Assembly (NCBI GenBank): GCA_049516155.1 | Contig: JBEKTJ010000001.1 | Span: 62,001 to 126,000, forward strand | DNA from: Bog-159 sp049516155 | GTDB taxonomy: Bacteria; Acidobacteriota; Terriglobia; Bryobacterales; Bryobacteraceae | Direction: 5' to 3' | DNA length: 64,000 nucleotides | Shown here: one piece after another, positions 42,615 to 50,968 of the stretch | How the letters are laid out: the number at the start of each line of letters is the position of its first letter | How positions within the stretch are numbered: the first letter of the stretch is position 1 | The notes under the pieces: model-generated | Databases searched by the model: none | What the model saw: the letters and a program-made list of their open reading frames with translations, nothing else | Told to the model about the DNA's origin: nothing | Program-made: the position numbers and the translations under genes

Positions 42615-45275
42615 CTACTCCTGCCGCAGCGTCTCCGCCGGATTCAACCGCGTAACCCGCAGCGCCGGCAAGAAACTCGCGGCGGCGGCCACCCCCAGCA
42701 GCCCGATCCCCACCGCCACAAAGGTGAGCGGATCCCCCGGCCGCACGCCCCAGACGAGATGCCGCAACAATTGCGAAGCGAATCCGGCCAGCACGGAACC
42801 GGCCATAACTCCCGCCAGCGCCAGCGCCACTCCCGGCAATGCGACCGAGCGCATGGCTTGGGGCACTGTCGCGCCCAGCGCCAGCCGGATACCCAGTTCG
42901 CGCGTCCGTTCGGCGACGGAGTTGGCGATCAACCCGTAAATCCCCACCGCGGCCAGCAGCAGGGCCAGTCCCGCCAGCGCCCCTAATAGCACCGCCTGAA
43001 ACCGCTCCTGGGCCAGCGCGCTGTGACGTACATCGTCCATGCTGTGGAAGCCCGCGAATGGTAGCCGCGGGTCCACCGATTCGAGGGCGCGCTGCATACC
43101 CGCGATGACTCCTTCCGTTGGTCCCGACGAGCGTACGATCCAACTCGGCGAGAACCAGGTGTGTACCAGTTGTATAAACTTGTCCGGTACTTGCGTGGCG
43201 GGAATATAGATGTCCGGCATGGCCGCCAGCGGACTGCCGTCTCCCCAACCGCTCTTCTGCTGGACATCGCCGACCACGCCCACAATCTCGCACGGGCCTC
43301 CGCCGCCCAAGTCCAGATGGCGGCCGACGGCATCGTCGCCCGGCAAGTACATCTTGACGAATGCCTCGCTCACCAATATGACCGGCGCGGCGACGCTGCT
43401 ATCGGCGGCAGTGAACGCGCGGCCGCGCAGCACCGGAATGCGAAGCACCCGGAAGTACTCGGGTGTGACGTAGAACAGGTTGGCGATCTGCCCTTCGGTA
43501 TCCACATGTCCGCCGTCCAGTCGCTGGAACCCGTCGTTCAGAGCGCGCTCGTAGGGCAGGCTGAGCGTTACAGCCGCCGATTCGACGCCCGGCAATTCCC
43601 GCATCCGTGCAAGGCTCTGTTCGAACAGCCGGTTCACGCTTTGGTTGGTCGCATACCGCGCATCCTGCAGCGAGAGCTGGGCCGTGGTTACGCCGCGGGC
43701 ATCGAACCCGGGATCGAGGCTGCGCAGATGGGCGAACGTGCGGATCAGCAGGCCGGCGCCCACCAGCAGGACCACGCCCAACGCCACTTCACTAGCCACC
43801 AACAGACGGCGCGGCCAAGGATTGCGGCCGCCGGCCACAGCACGGCCGGCCTCGCCCAGCGCCGCCCGGATCTCCAGGCGGCTGGCGACCAGTGCGGGAT
43901 ATACGCCGAACAGGATGCCCGACGCGATCGACACGCAAGCGGTGGCGGCCAGCACCCGCCAGTCCAGTTCCACGGCCTGCCATACGTTCAAGCTGGCCGG
44001 TATCAGAGCCTTGAGCGCACTTACTCCCAGCCATCCCAAGACGGCGCCCGCCGCCCCGCCGCACAGCCCCAGCACCACGCTCTCGGCCAGCATTTGCCGG
44101 ATCAAGGCCGTCCGCCCGCTGCCCAACGCCATGCGGGTGGCCATCTCGCGCGTGCGTCCCGCGGCCCGCGCCAGCAGGAGCCCGGCGATGTTCACGCAGC
44201 CGATCAGCAATACCAATCCTACAGCCGACCAAAGGATCAGCAGCGGCTGACGCACGTACCCGGTCAAACCGCGCTGGAACGAAATCAATTCCAAGTGCTG
44301 CGTGGAAGGGTCCTGCCCATACTCATGCAGAACCGGCCGGCCGATGGCTTCGATTTGTCCATTGGCCTGCGCCCAGGTCGCGCCGGACCGCAAGCGTGCC
44401 ACGACGGCAAAGTTGGAGCCCCCGCCCTCGCCCGCCCGGGACGCGCGCAACGGCGTCCACAAGTCCGCCGGAATGCTGCTTTTGAAATTCGCCGGCAGCA
44501 CGCCGACGACGGTGTACGGTTCGCCCCGCAAGTCCACGGCTCGCCCCACAATCGAGGGGTCGGCGTGAAATGCGCGATTCCACAGCGCGTAACTCAATAT
44601 GGTTACCGCCGGACCGCCGGAGTGGTCTTCATCCGCGGAGAATTCATGTCCGATGAGGGGCGTAATGCCCAGTACCCGAAAAAAGCCCGCCGAGACGCGC
44701 TGCTGATTGACGTATTCGACGCGGCCTCCCGAAGCGAAGTTGACTCCCATCGAACCGTCGCTGAATACGGCCGCGTCCACATAGGCGGCATGATCGCGCA
44801 CCGCCTCCCATGCGCCGCCCCAAAGATTCTCCTGATAGCCATCGGCGCGTTTGCCCTGGAAATGCCGGGCGACCGAGAACAGCCGTTCCGGATGGGGATA
44901 CGGGAGGGGCCGCAACAAAACCGCGTCCACCACGCTGAAGATGGCGGTATTCGCCCCGATGCACAGAGCCAGTGTGGTTACCGCCGCTACCGTGAAGGTG
45001 GGGCTTTTCCGGAGTACGCGCACAGCGTAGCGCAGGTCGCGCATGATTTCGTTGGACCAGCGCAGCCCCACGGCTTCGCGGCACTCTTCCGCCGCTACGG
45101 CGGTGCTGCCGAATTCGAGCCCGGCCCGGCGGCGGGCCTCGCCGGGTTCCACTCCGCGCGCCACCAGATCGGCGGCGTACCGCTCCATGTGGCTGTCCAT
45201 CTCGGACGCCATCTCGCCGCCGAGGCGCGCTGGCCCGCTCAGCGCCCGCCACCACGATCTTAGTTGCGCAAGCAT
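42615..45275 (-). CDS. MacB-like ABC permease with N-terminal extension (ADOP type)
   Basis: About 886 residues from ATG 45275; GGAGG lies seven bases upstream, inside the end of the padR gene, whose stop is one base before. Residues 1-75 form the extension found in acidobacterial permeases ('MASEMDSHMERYAADLVARGVEPGEARRRAGLEFG'). Two FtsX/MacB halves follow, each with a MacB_PCD periplasmic domain and four-helix FtsX part: 'RKSPTFTVAAVTTLALCIGANTAIFSVVDAVLLRPLPYPHPERL', 'LLLIGCVNIAGLLLARAAGRTREMATRMALG', then 'LGIRLALGATVPQAM' and 'FLPALRVTRLNPAETLRQE' at the C-terminus. There is no ATPase domain or gene next to it, hence 'orphan permease'. It is co-transcribed with padR. Confidence 0.93.
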   Translation of the reverse strand: MLAQLRSWWRALSGPARLGGEMASEMDSHMERYAADLVARGVEPGEARRRAGLEFGSTAVAAEECREAVGLRWSNEIMRDLRYAVRVLRKSPTFTVAAVTTLALCIGANTAIFSVVDAVLLRPLPYPHPERLFSVARHFQGKRADGYQENLWGGAWEAVRDHAAYVDAAVFSDGSMGVNFASGGRVEYVNQQRVSAGFFRVLGITPLIGHEFSADEDHSGGPAVTILSYALWNRAFHADPSIVGRAVDLRGEPYTVVGVLPANFKSSIPADLWTPLRASRAGEGGGSNFAVVARLRSGATWAQANGQIEAIGRPVLHEYGQDPSTQHLELISFQRGLTGYVRQPLLILWSAVGLVLLIGCVNIAGLLLARAAGRTREMATRMALGSGRTALIRQMLAESVVLGLCGGAAGAVLGWLGVSALKALIPASLNVWQAVELDWRVLAATACVSIASGILFGVYPALVASRLEIRAALGEAGRAVAGGRNPWPRRLLVASEVALGVVLLVGAGLLIRTFAHLRSLDPGFDARGVTTAQLSLQDARYATNQSVNRLFEQSLARMRELPGVESAAVTLSLPYERALNDGFQRLDGGHVDTEGQIANLFYVTPEYFRVLRIPVLRGRAFTAADSSVAAPVILVSEAFVKMYLPGDDAVGRHLDLGGGGPCEIVGVVGDVQQKSGWGDGSPLAAMPDIYIPATQVPDKFIQLVHTWFSPSWIVRSSGPTEGVIAGMQRALESVDPRLPFAGFHSMDDVRHSALAQERFQAVLLGALAGLALLLAAVGIYGLIANSVAERTRELGIRLALGATVPQAMRSVALPGVALALAGVMAGSVLAGFASQLLRHLVWGVRPGDPLTFVAVGIGLLGVAAAASFLPALRVTRLNPAETLRQE

Positions 45276-45276
45276 C

Positions 45277-45618
45277 TCACACCTCCTCCGGTTCGGCGGC
45301 CAGTACGTCCCCAATCGCCACCGCCAGCCGCTTCCACTCCTGCCGCTCGGTCTTCAACTGCTTGCGCCCCGCCACGGTCAGCCGGTAATACTTGGCCTTG
45401 CGCTTGTTCTCGCTTTCACCCCACTCCGCGGCGATCCAGCCGCGATGCTCCAACCGGTATAGGGCGGGATAGAGCGAGCCTTGCGGGATCTGCAGCGCTT
45501 CTTTCGAAATTTGCTGGATGCGCAGCAGCACACCGTAGCCGTGCAGCGGCCCCAGCGATACGGCTTTCAGGATCAGCATGTCCAGCGTGCCTTGCAGGAT
45601 GTCGACTTGTTTGCCCAT
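45277..45618 (-). CDS. PadR-family transcriptional regulator
   Basis: 113 residues with the PadR winged-helix: 'LQGTLDMLILKAVSLGPLHGYGVLLRIQQIS', 'IPQGSLYPALYRLEHRGWIAAEWGESENKRKAKYYRLTVAGRKQL', then a short C-terminal helix for dimerisation. AGAGGAG precedes ATG 45618. It is the first gene of the padR-permease operon and very probably represses it by binding the palindrome 15 bases upstream of its start (45633-45658). The inducer is unknown. Confidence 0.95.
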   Translation of the reverse strand: MGKQVDILQGTLDMLILKAVSLGPLHGYGVLLRIQQISKEALQIPQGSLYPALYRLEHRGWIAAEWGESENKRKAKYYRLTVAGRKQLKTERQEWKRLAVAIGDVLAAEPEEV

Positions 45619-45632
45619 ATGACTCCTCTAGC

Positions 45633-45658
45633 CATTCTAGGAGTGCTCTCCTAGAATG
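45633..45658. promoter_or_regulatory. perfect 11-bp inverted repeat, likely PadR operator
   Basis: Arms CATTCTAGGAG and CTCCTAGAATG are exact reverse complements separated by TGCT. The repeat ends 15 bases before the padR start codon, in promoter position and clear of the ribosome site. A symmetric site fits a PadR dimer; autoregulation is inferred from position. Confidence 0.75.
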
Positions 45659-45779
45659 TCAAGGAGGGTAGCACAGGCCTCCCGGCCTGCCGTCCGGCGC
45701 GAGCGGCGCGCCACGCGTGGATCGGTCTTTCGCGGCCCGCGCAGCGTCCGTATGTTAGATTTGGAAATTAGGAGATGGT

Positions 45780-46463
45780 TTGAACCCTGAAGCGCCCGCA
45801 TTCCTTCTGCAGATCGACATCTGGGAAATGGTTGGCCGCGGCGGCCCATTAACAATCGCCGTTCTGGCCATCCTGTTATTCTTCTCGGTTTTCTCCTGGA
45901 CCATCATTTTTTCCAAATGGAACGTGTTGCGCTCGGCGCGCGCCGCCGACCGGCGCTTTCTGCGCGCCTTCCGCAAAGCCAGCGGCCTGGATGCGGTCAT
46001 GGTGGCCAGCGAACAGTTCAAACCCGCCCCGCTGGTGTCGGTCTTCGAGTTCGGCTATGAGGAAGTCCACCGGCAGGTTCAGGCCCGCGGTTCGGTCACC
46101 AATAAGATCTCGCTCGAGCGCTCGCTGCAACTTGGCACCAGCGAAGAACTGACCAAGCTGGAACGTAACATGAGCTGGCTGGCGACCACGGCTTCGGTCA
46201 GCCCGTTCATCGGCTTGTTCGGCACCGTACTCGGCATCATCCGCGCTTTTCAGGAATTGGGGATGCAGGGCAGCGCCAGCCTGCGCGCGGTGGGACCCGG
46301 CATCGCCGACGCACTGATCGCCACCGCCGTGGGGCTCGCCGCTGCCATCCCCGCCGCCATCTTCTATAACCAGTTCAGCCACACCATTCGCGAGATCGGC
46401 GCCCGCATGGACGATTTCTCACTCGAATTCCTCAACCTGGCCGAGCGGAGTTTCGGAGAGTAA
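45780..46463 (+). CDS. tolQ: TolQ/ExbB-family proton channel protein
   Basis: 227 residues. TTG 45780 follows AGGAG by about six bases. Three transmembrane helices: 'GGPLTIAVLAILLFFSVFSWTIIF' (about 21-44), 'LATTASVSPFIGLFGTVLGIIRAF' (about 135-158) and 'GIADALIATAVGLAAAIPAAIFYNQF' (about 173-198). The ExbB/TolQ signature 'LFGTVLGIIRAFQELG' is present. With TolR it forms the inner-membrane proton-driven motor of the Tol-Pal system that constricts the outer membrane during division. First gene of the tol operon; its stop is two bases before tolR. Confidence 0.96.
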   Translation: MNPEAPAFLLQIDIWEMVGRGGPLTIAVLAILLFFSVFSWTIIFSKWNVLRSARAADRRFLRAFRKASGLDAVMVASEQFKPAPLVSVFEFGYEEVHRQVQARGSVTNKISLERSLQLGTSEELTKLERNMSWLATTASVSPFIGLFGTVLGIIRAFQELGMQGSASLRAVGPGIADALIATAVGLAAAIPAAIFYNQFSHTIREIGARMDDFSLEFLNLAERSFGE

Positions 46464-46465
46464 CT

Positions 46466-46921
46466 TTGGCGATTTCTTTCAACAGTGGCAATGGCGGCGG
46501 CTCCCGGTCGCGCCGGCGCGCTTCGCAAGGCATGCTTTCCGAGATCAATGTCACCCCGTTCGTCGACGTGATGCTGGTGCTGTTGATCATCTTTATGCTG
46601 ACCGCGCACGTGATGGAATTCGGCATCCAGGTGGATGTTCCCAAGACGCGCGCCGTCGCGGACAGCGCCAAGGAACTGCCTGTGGTCAACATCACCAAGG
46701 ATGGCACCCTGTACCTGAACGATAAGCCGGTGGACATCAACGAACTCCCGGCCGAAATCGCGCGGCGCTATAGCGGCGCCACCGCCGTCTACCTGCGCGC
46801 CGACAAAGAAACCGTCTGGGAACCCATCGCGCAGGTCATGAGCGAGCTTGGCAGGGCCAAACTGCAGGTCAATGCGGTCACCCAACCGGAGGATGCCGCC
46901 GACAAGAGGCACAAGAAATAA
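46466..46921 (+). CDS. tolR: TolR/ExbD-family protein
   Basis: 151 residues from TTG 46466 (GGAGAG just upstream, inside the tolQ end). The segment 'GMLSEINVTPFVDVMLVLLIIFMLTAHVM' contains the single transmembrane helix with the proton-channel aspartate in 'PFVDVML'. The periplasmic domain follows ('VDVPKTRAVADSAKELPVVNITKDGTLYLNDKPVD'). It partners TolQ as rotor/stator. Its stop codon overlaps the next start by one base (TAATG). Confidence 0.95.
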   Translation: MAISFNSGNGGGSRSRRRASQGMLSEINVTPFVDVMLVLLIIFMLTAHVMEFGIQVDVPKTRAVADSAKELPVVNITKDGTLYLNDKPVDINELPAEIARRYSGATAVYLRADKETVWEPIAQVMSELGRAKLQVNAVTQPEDAADKRHKK

Positions 46922-47709
46922 TGCCGCACGCGGACATCCTGGATCAGGCGGATTCCCTGAACAAGCCGCTGTTGGGATCGGTCGCGCTGCATGCCGCGGT
47001 CTTCGGCACCCTGCTCCTCTGGGGAGTAGTGCTTTCCGGTCCTCACGAAACCTGGGGCGACGCCAATTCGGGTGGGCCGGGCAGTATCTCTATTAATGTC
47101 GTGAACAAGATCCCGCTGCCTTCACGGAGCGGTATCGTCAATCCGCTAGCGAACCCCACCGAATCGGCGGTACCGACCCCTCCCCCCGCTGCCAAGCCGA
47201 AGAAACTGGCGCCCCCTGAGGAACCGGATGCCATCCCCATCAAGAGCCGTACCCACCCTAATCCGTCCGATGTGGCCCGGTCGGCGCAGAACACCTGGCG
47301 GGCCAAGCAGCCGGATCGCCCCAACCAGCTTTATAGCGCTGCCGGCCAGGCATTGGTTTCTCCGATGATGGGGCAACTCGGCTCCGGCGGGGTAGGTGTC
47401 GGACAGGGATCGCCGTTTGGCAACCGGTTTGGAAACTACGTGACGATCCTGCGGCAGAGAGTGGCCGAGAAGTGGCACGCGGGAGACGTCGATGCACGGA
47501 TTCACACGCTGCCACCCGCCATAGTCACCTTCGACCTGCAGCGCGACGGTTCGGTGCGAAACGTGCATATCGCGCAGAGCAGCGGGAACCAAGCCCTGGA
47601 CTACTCCGCGCAACGCGCCATCTACGATGCAAGTCCGTTCCCGGCTCTGCCGACAAGCTATGAACGCGACGCGGCCACGATCGAATTTTGGTTTGAGTTG
47701 AGGCGATAA
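46921..47709 (+). CDS. TonB/TolA-type energy-transducing protein
   Basis: 262 residues. One N-terminal helix ('LGSVALHAAVFGTLLLWGVVLSG', about 18-40) is followed by a Pro/Lys-rich periplasmic spacer ('PTPPPAAKPKKLAPPEEPD') and a C-terminal TonB-like domain ('VTILRQRVAEKWHAGDVDARI...IVTFDLQRDGSVRNVHIAQSSGNQALDYSAQRAIYDASPFPALP'). Its place between tolR and tolB marks it as the TolA equivalent, though the C-terminal domain is of the TonB_C type. It overlaps tolR by one base and touches tolB (no gap). It should link the TolQR motor to Pal/TolB. Confidence 0.9.
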   Translation: MPHADILDQADSLNKPLLGSVALHAAVFGTLLLWGVVLSGPHETWGDANSGGPGSISINVVNKIPLPSRSGIVNPLANPTESAVPTPPPAAKPKKLAPPEEPDAIPIKSRTHPNPSDVARSAQNTWRAKQPDRPNQLYSAAGQALVSPMMGQLGSGGVGVGQGSPFGNRFGNYVTILRQRVAEKWHAGDVDARIHTLPPAIVTFDLQRDGSVRNVHIAQSSGNQALDYSAQRAIYDASPFPALPTSYERDAATIEFWFELRR

Positions 47710-49083
47710 ATGAAAAAAGTTTTTCGGTTGGCCGCCGCCATCGGTGGAATCCTGGTGGTGCTGCCGGCACAACAGAGCGACGTCATTATCAAATTGGAGG
47801 GCCGCGCGCGGCCTGCTATTGCCGTGCCGGACTTGCGCGGCAGTGGCGCCGCCCAGCCGCTGATGAACGCCTTTAACGAGACGCTCTACAACGATCTGGA
47901 CGCATCCGGTCTCTTCAAAATGGTTCCCAAAACCATGTACCCGCTCCAGGTACCCCAGCAGCCATCCGATTTCCGTGAGCAGCCGGCCAACCAGCCTATG
48001 CGCCCAGGCCAAACACCACCCAACGGTGGCGGCGTCTGGCTCTCGGACTGGTCGTCGCCGCCTGTCTCGGCGAATTATCTGGCATTCGGATACACCGCCG
48101 TGCAAAACAACGTTCTGGTGCTCTACGGATGGCTGTTCAACGTCGGCCAGACCTCGGTTGCGCAGGCCCAAGTCCTTGGCAAACGCTACTTCGGCTCCCC
48201 GGACGATGCTGGCGCTAAGAAAACCGCCCACGAATTCGCCGCCGATATCATAGCCCAGATGGGCGGCACATCCCTGCTCGGCACCAAGATCTATTTTGTT
48301 TCTAACCGCACCGGCCACAAAGAGATCTGGGTGATGGATCCGGACGGCTCCAACCAGCGCCAGATCAGCCATTTCAACTCGTTATCCATAGAGCCCGCAG
48401 CGTCGCCCGATGGCACAAAAGTCGCTTTTACTAGCTTCGCCCGCGGCAATCCTGCTATATTTATTCTCTCGACGGATACGGGACGCCGGTTGCCGTTTTA
48501 CAATCAGGTTGCATCTATGAATGCCACTCCGGATTTCACGCCGGATGGCAAGCAGTTGCTTTACGCTTCCACGGCGAGCGGCTGGGCGCAGATCTATAGC
48601 GCCAACATCGACGGGAGCAACCTGCGCCGCATTTCGAATACCCGCGCCTTGGAGGTCGAGCCCAAGGTGAATCCGAAGAGCGGAACCGATATCGCCTTCG
48701 TTTCAGGCCGGTCGGGACCGCAGCAGATTTACCGGATGAATATGGATGGCACCGACGTACAGCGATTGACCAACGGCGAGGGAGAGGCGTCCAACCCATG
48801 CTGGCACCCCAACGGGCAGATTCTGGCGTTCGCCTGGACGCGCGGCTTCGCCACCGGCAATTTCAATATCTTCGTAATGGATGTGGCCTCGCGCAACTAC
48901 AACCAGTTGACCTACGGCGCCGGACGCAATGAGAACCCCACGTGGGCGCCGGATGGCCGGCGTCTGGCTTTCATGTCCACGCGCACCGGTACGGAGCAGA
49001 TCTGGACGATGCTGGCGGACGGTACGCAGCTCAAACAGTTGACGACGGCCGGAAAGAATTGGACCCCGGTGTGGGCAAAATAA
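47710..49083 (+). CDS. tolB: TolB periplasmic beta-propeller protein
   Basis: 457 residues with a signal peptide ('MKKVFRLAAAIGGILVVLPAQ'). The N-terminal TolB domain (about 24-175) is 'IAVPDLRGSGAAQPLMNAFNETLYNDLDASGLFKMV'. The propeller has WD40-like PD40 repeats 'IWVMDPDGSNQRQISHFNSLSIEPAASPDGTKVAFTS', 'IYSANIDGSNLRRISNTRALEVEPKVNP' and 'IWTMLADGTQLKQLT'. A Pro/Gln-rich insertion sits near residues 80-110. TolB binds Pal and cycles it between sites in the cell envelope. The start directly follows the stop of the TonB/TolA-like gene. Confidence 0.96.
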   Translation: MKKVFRLAAAIGGILVVLPAQQSDVIIKLEGRARPAIAVPDLRGSGAAQPLMNAFNETLYNDLDASGLFKMVPKTMYPLQVPQQPSDFREQPANQPMRPGQTPPNGGGVWLSDWSSPPVSANYLAFGYTAVQNNVLVLYGWLFNVGQTSVAQAQVLGKRYFGSPDDAGAKKTAHEFAADIIAQMGGTSLLGTKIYFVSNRTGHKEIWVMDPDGSNQRQISHFNSLSIEPAASPDGTKVAFTSFARGNPAIFILSTDTGRRLPFYNQVASMNATPDFTPDGKQLLYASTASGWAQIYSANIDGSNLRRISNTRALEVEPKVNPKSGTDIAFVSGRSGPQQIYRMNMDGTDVQRLTNGEGEASNPCWHPNGQILAFAWTRGFATGNFNIFVMDVASRNYNQLTYGAGRNENPTWAPDGRRLAFMSTRTGTEQIWTMLADGTQLKQLTTAGKNWTPVWAK

Positions 49084-49128
49084 AAATCACCCATGACCAA
49101 TCTCGATATATCAGGAGGCATTTAGTTC

Positions 49129-49914
49129 ATGTTGAACAAACGGAAAATCAGTACCATTAGCATTTGCCTGACCTTGGCGATGTTCGCAGCGGGTTGCAAG
49201 AAGAAAGCGCCGCCACCGCCGCCGCCACCCCCGCCGAAGGTCGAGGCGCCGGCGCCACCGCCGCCGCCTGCGGCGCCCACCATCGGCTCGTTTGCGGCTG
49301 AGCCTTCGTCGATCGAGCGCGGCCAGTCGTCCACGCTGAACTGGACCGTCACCGATGCCACCAGCCTTTCCATCGATAACAGCATTGGCGCAGTGCAGGC
49401 CACCGGAAGCCGCCGGGTATTTCCAGGCGCTTCCACTACCTACACCCTAACGGCAACGGGGCCGGGCGGCACAAAAACCGCAACAGCCACGGTCAATGTG
49501 ACCGAGCCGCCGCCGCCACCGGCTCCGCCGCCGGCCGCGCCCAAGGTTAGCTTCGATCAGATGCTATCCGGCAGCGTCGTGGACGCCTACTTCGACTACG
49601 ACAAGAACGATATCCGCGAGGATGCTCGCGCCGCGCTGACCAAAGACGCGGACGCGCTGAAGGCCATCTTCTCCAGCTTCCCGGACGCCACTGTCACCAT
49701 CGAAGGACATTGCGACGAGCGCGGTTCGGCTGAATACAACCTCGCTCTGGGCGACCGGCGCGCCGCCGCCGCCAAGGAATTCCTGGTTCAACTAGGCGTT
49801 CCCGGCGACAAGCTGAAGACTATCAGCTACGGCAAGGAACGTCCCCAGTGTACCGACCACGACGAGACCTGCTGGCAGAAAAACCGTCGCGCGCACTTCT
49901 CTACAGGGCAGTAA
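49129..49914 (+). CDS. pal: Pal peptidoglycan-associated lipoprotein with an inserted Ig-like domain
   Basis: 261 residues. AGGAGG lies 11 bases before ATG 49129. Signal peptide with lipobox 'MFAAGC' (Cys23). A Lys run and a nine-proline stretch follow, then an Ig-like domain (about 50-125, 'IGSFAAEPSSIERGQSSTLNWTVTDATSLSIDNSIG'), a second proline-rich linker, and the OmpA-like domain (about 145-261) with 'VDAYFDYDKNDIREDARAAL', 'IEGHCDERGSAEYNLALGDRRA' and 'SYGKERPQCTDHDETCWQKNRR'. The OmpA part binds peptidoglycan. E. coli Pal has only the lipobox, a short linker and OmpA, so the Ig-like spacer is extra. Confidence 0.95.
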   Translation: MLNKRKISTISICLTLAMFAAGCKKKAPPPPPPPPPKVEAPAPPPPPAAPTIGSFAAEPSSIERGQSSTLNWTVTDATSLSIDNSIGAVQATGSRRVFPGASTTYTLTATGPGGTKTATATVNVTEPPPPPAPPPAAPKVSFDQMLSGSVVDAYFDYDKNDIREDARAALTKDADALKAIFSSFPDATVTIEGHCDERGSAEYNLALGDRRAAAAKEFLVQLGVPGDKLKTISYGKERPQCTDHDETCWQKNRRAHFSTGQ

Positions 49915-49994
49915 AATCGGGTAAGGGCCGGGCTACCCCCGGCCCATCCGCAACCGGCGGGACGGCCCACCCGTCCCGCTCATGAGGAGATCCT

Positions 49995-50921
49995 ATGACC
50001 TTTTGGCGCAAGCTGCTGCCAGCCCTTTTTATTTGTACTGCCTTTTTCCCCAAGGCGACCTTCGCAGCCAACAAAGACATGCTCGAATTGCAAAGGGATC
50101 TTTCCCAATTGGCGGAAAAGGTCGACACTTTGCAACGCAACCAGGACGAGAAATTCTCCGCTATTCGAGAACTGGTCCAACAAGCGCTCAACTCGGCCAA
50201 TGAGACCAACAAGTCGCTCACTCTCTTGCAGGACAAGCTTCTGCAAACCTTCAAGGATCAGCAGAAAAGCGTGGTGGACCCGGTGGTCGGCGTCGGCGCC
50301 AAGCTCGACCAGATGACTACCGACGTAAGCGCCCTGCGAGAATCCGTGGCCGACGTCTCCAGCCAAATGGGCAAGCTGCAGCAGCAAATGATCGACATCG
50401 GCAACGCCGTACGCACCATACAGGCGCCTCCCGCGGCGCCGCCAGCCGCCGTACAACCGGGTCCGGGCGGCGCTTCGGCTGCGCCATCCGGCGGTGTTCC
50501 TCCGGTCCCAGCCGCGACCCTGTACCAAAATGCGAATCGCGACCGCAACGGAGGCAAAGACGATCTGGCCCTGCAGGAGTACAGCGATTATCTGACGTAC
50601 TACGGCGACAGTATGCTGGCGCCCAACGCCCAGTATTTCATCGCGGAGATCCACGCCAAACAGAACAACCTGGACCAAGCCCTGGCTGAGTTCGATATGG
50701 TGCTGGAGAAGTATCCGGACAACAACAAGACTCCCGACGCCCTCTATATGAAAGGCGCCACCCTGGTGAAGATGGGCAAGCGCACGCAAGGTAAGCAGGA
50801 GTTCTGCGAGTTGGTGAAGCGCTTTCCTTCGAACGATCTGGCCGGTAGGGCGCGTACGCAAGTGAAGGCGTTAGGCCTAACCTGCGGCCCCGCGGCTCCC
50901 GCCCACCGCAAGAAAACCTAG
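49995..50921 (+). CDS. cpoB: CpoB/YbgF-type periplasmic TPR protein
   Basis: 308 residues; AGGAG seven bases before ATG 49995. A signal peptide ('MTFWRKLLPALFICTAFFPKATFA') is followed by a long coiled coil (about 27-140, 'LELQRDLSQLAEKVDTLQRNQDEKF'), a Pro/Ala/Gly linker (about 142-175), and a TPR domain (about 178-295: 'ALQEYSDYLTYYGDSMLAPNAQYFIAEIHAKQNNLDQALAEFDMVLEKYPDNNKTPDALYMKGATLVKMG'). It coordinates Tol-Pal with peptidoglycan synthesis in E. coli. Last gene of the operon; an intrinsic terminator overlaps its stop. The 80-base gap from pal holds GC-rich hairpins. Confidence 0.93.
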   Translation: MTFWRKLLPALFICTAFFPKATFAANKDMLELQRDLSQLAEKVDTLQRNQDEKFSAIRELVQQALNSANETNKSLTLLQDKLLQTFKDQQKSVVDPVVGVGAKLDQMTTDVSALRESVADVSSQMGKLQQQMIDIGNAVRTIQAPPAAPPAAVQPGPGGASAAPSGGVPPVPAATLYQNANRDRNGGKDDLALQEYSDYLTYYGDSMLAPNAQYFIAEIHAKQNNLDQALAEFDMVLEKYPDNNKTPDALYMKGATLVKMGKRTQGKQEFCELVKRFPSNDLAGRARTQVKALGLTCGPAAPAHRKKT

Positions 50922-50924
50922 TAG

Positions 50925-50948
50925 GACAGGCCTCCGGCCTGTCTTTTT
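50925..50948 (+). terminator. intrinsic terminator of the tol-pal operon
   Basis: Stem GACAGGCC / GGCCTGTC with a TCC loop, directly followed by five T residues, starting just past the cpoB stop. It is well formed and probably ends the tolQ-to-cpoB transcript. Confidence 0.88.
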
Positions 50949-50968
50949 GGTCCGCCATTCTATCAGCC

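Noticed and set aside
43161..45263. Plus-strand open frame of 700 codons
   Set aside because: Antisense shadow of the MacB-like permease; composition is Arg/Gln/His-rich and not protein-like.
47146..48372. Minus-strand frame of 408 codons
   Set aside because: Shadow of the tolA-like and tolB genes.
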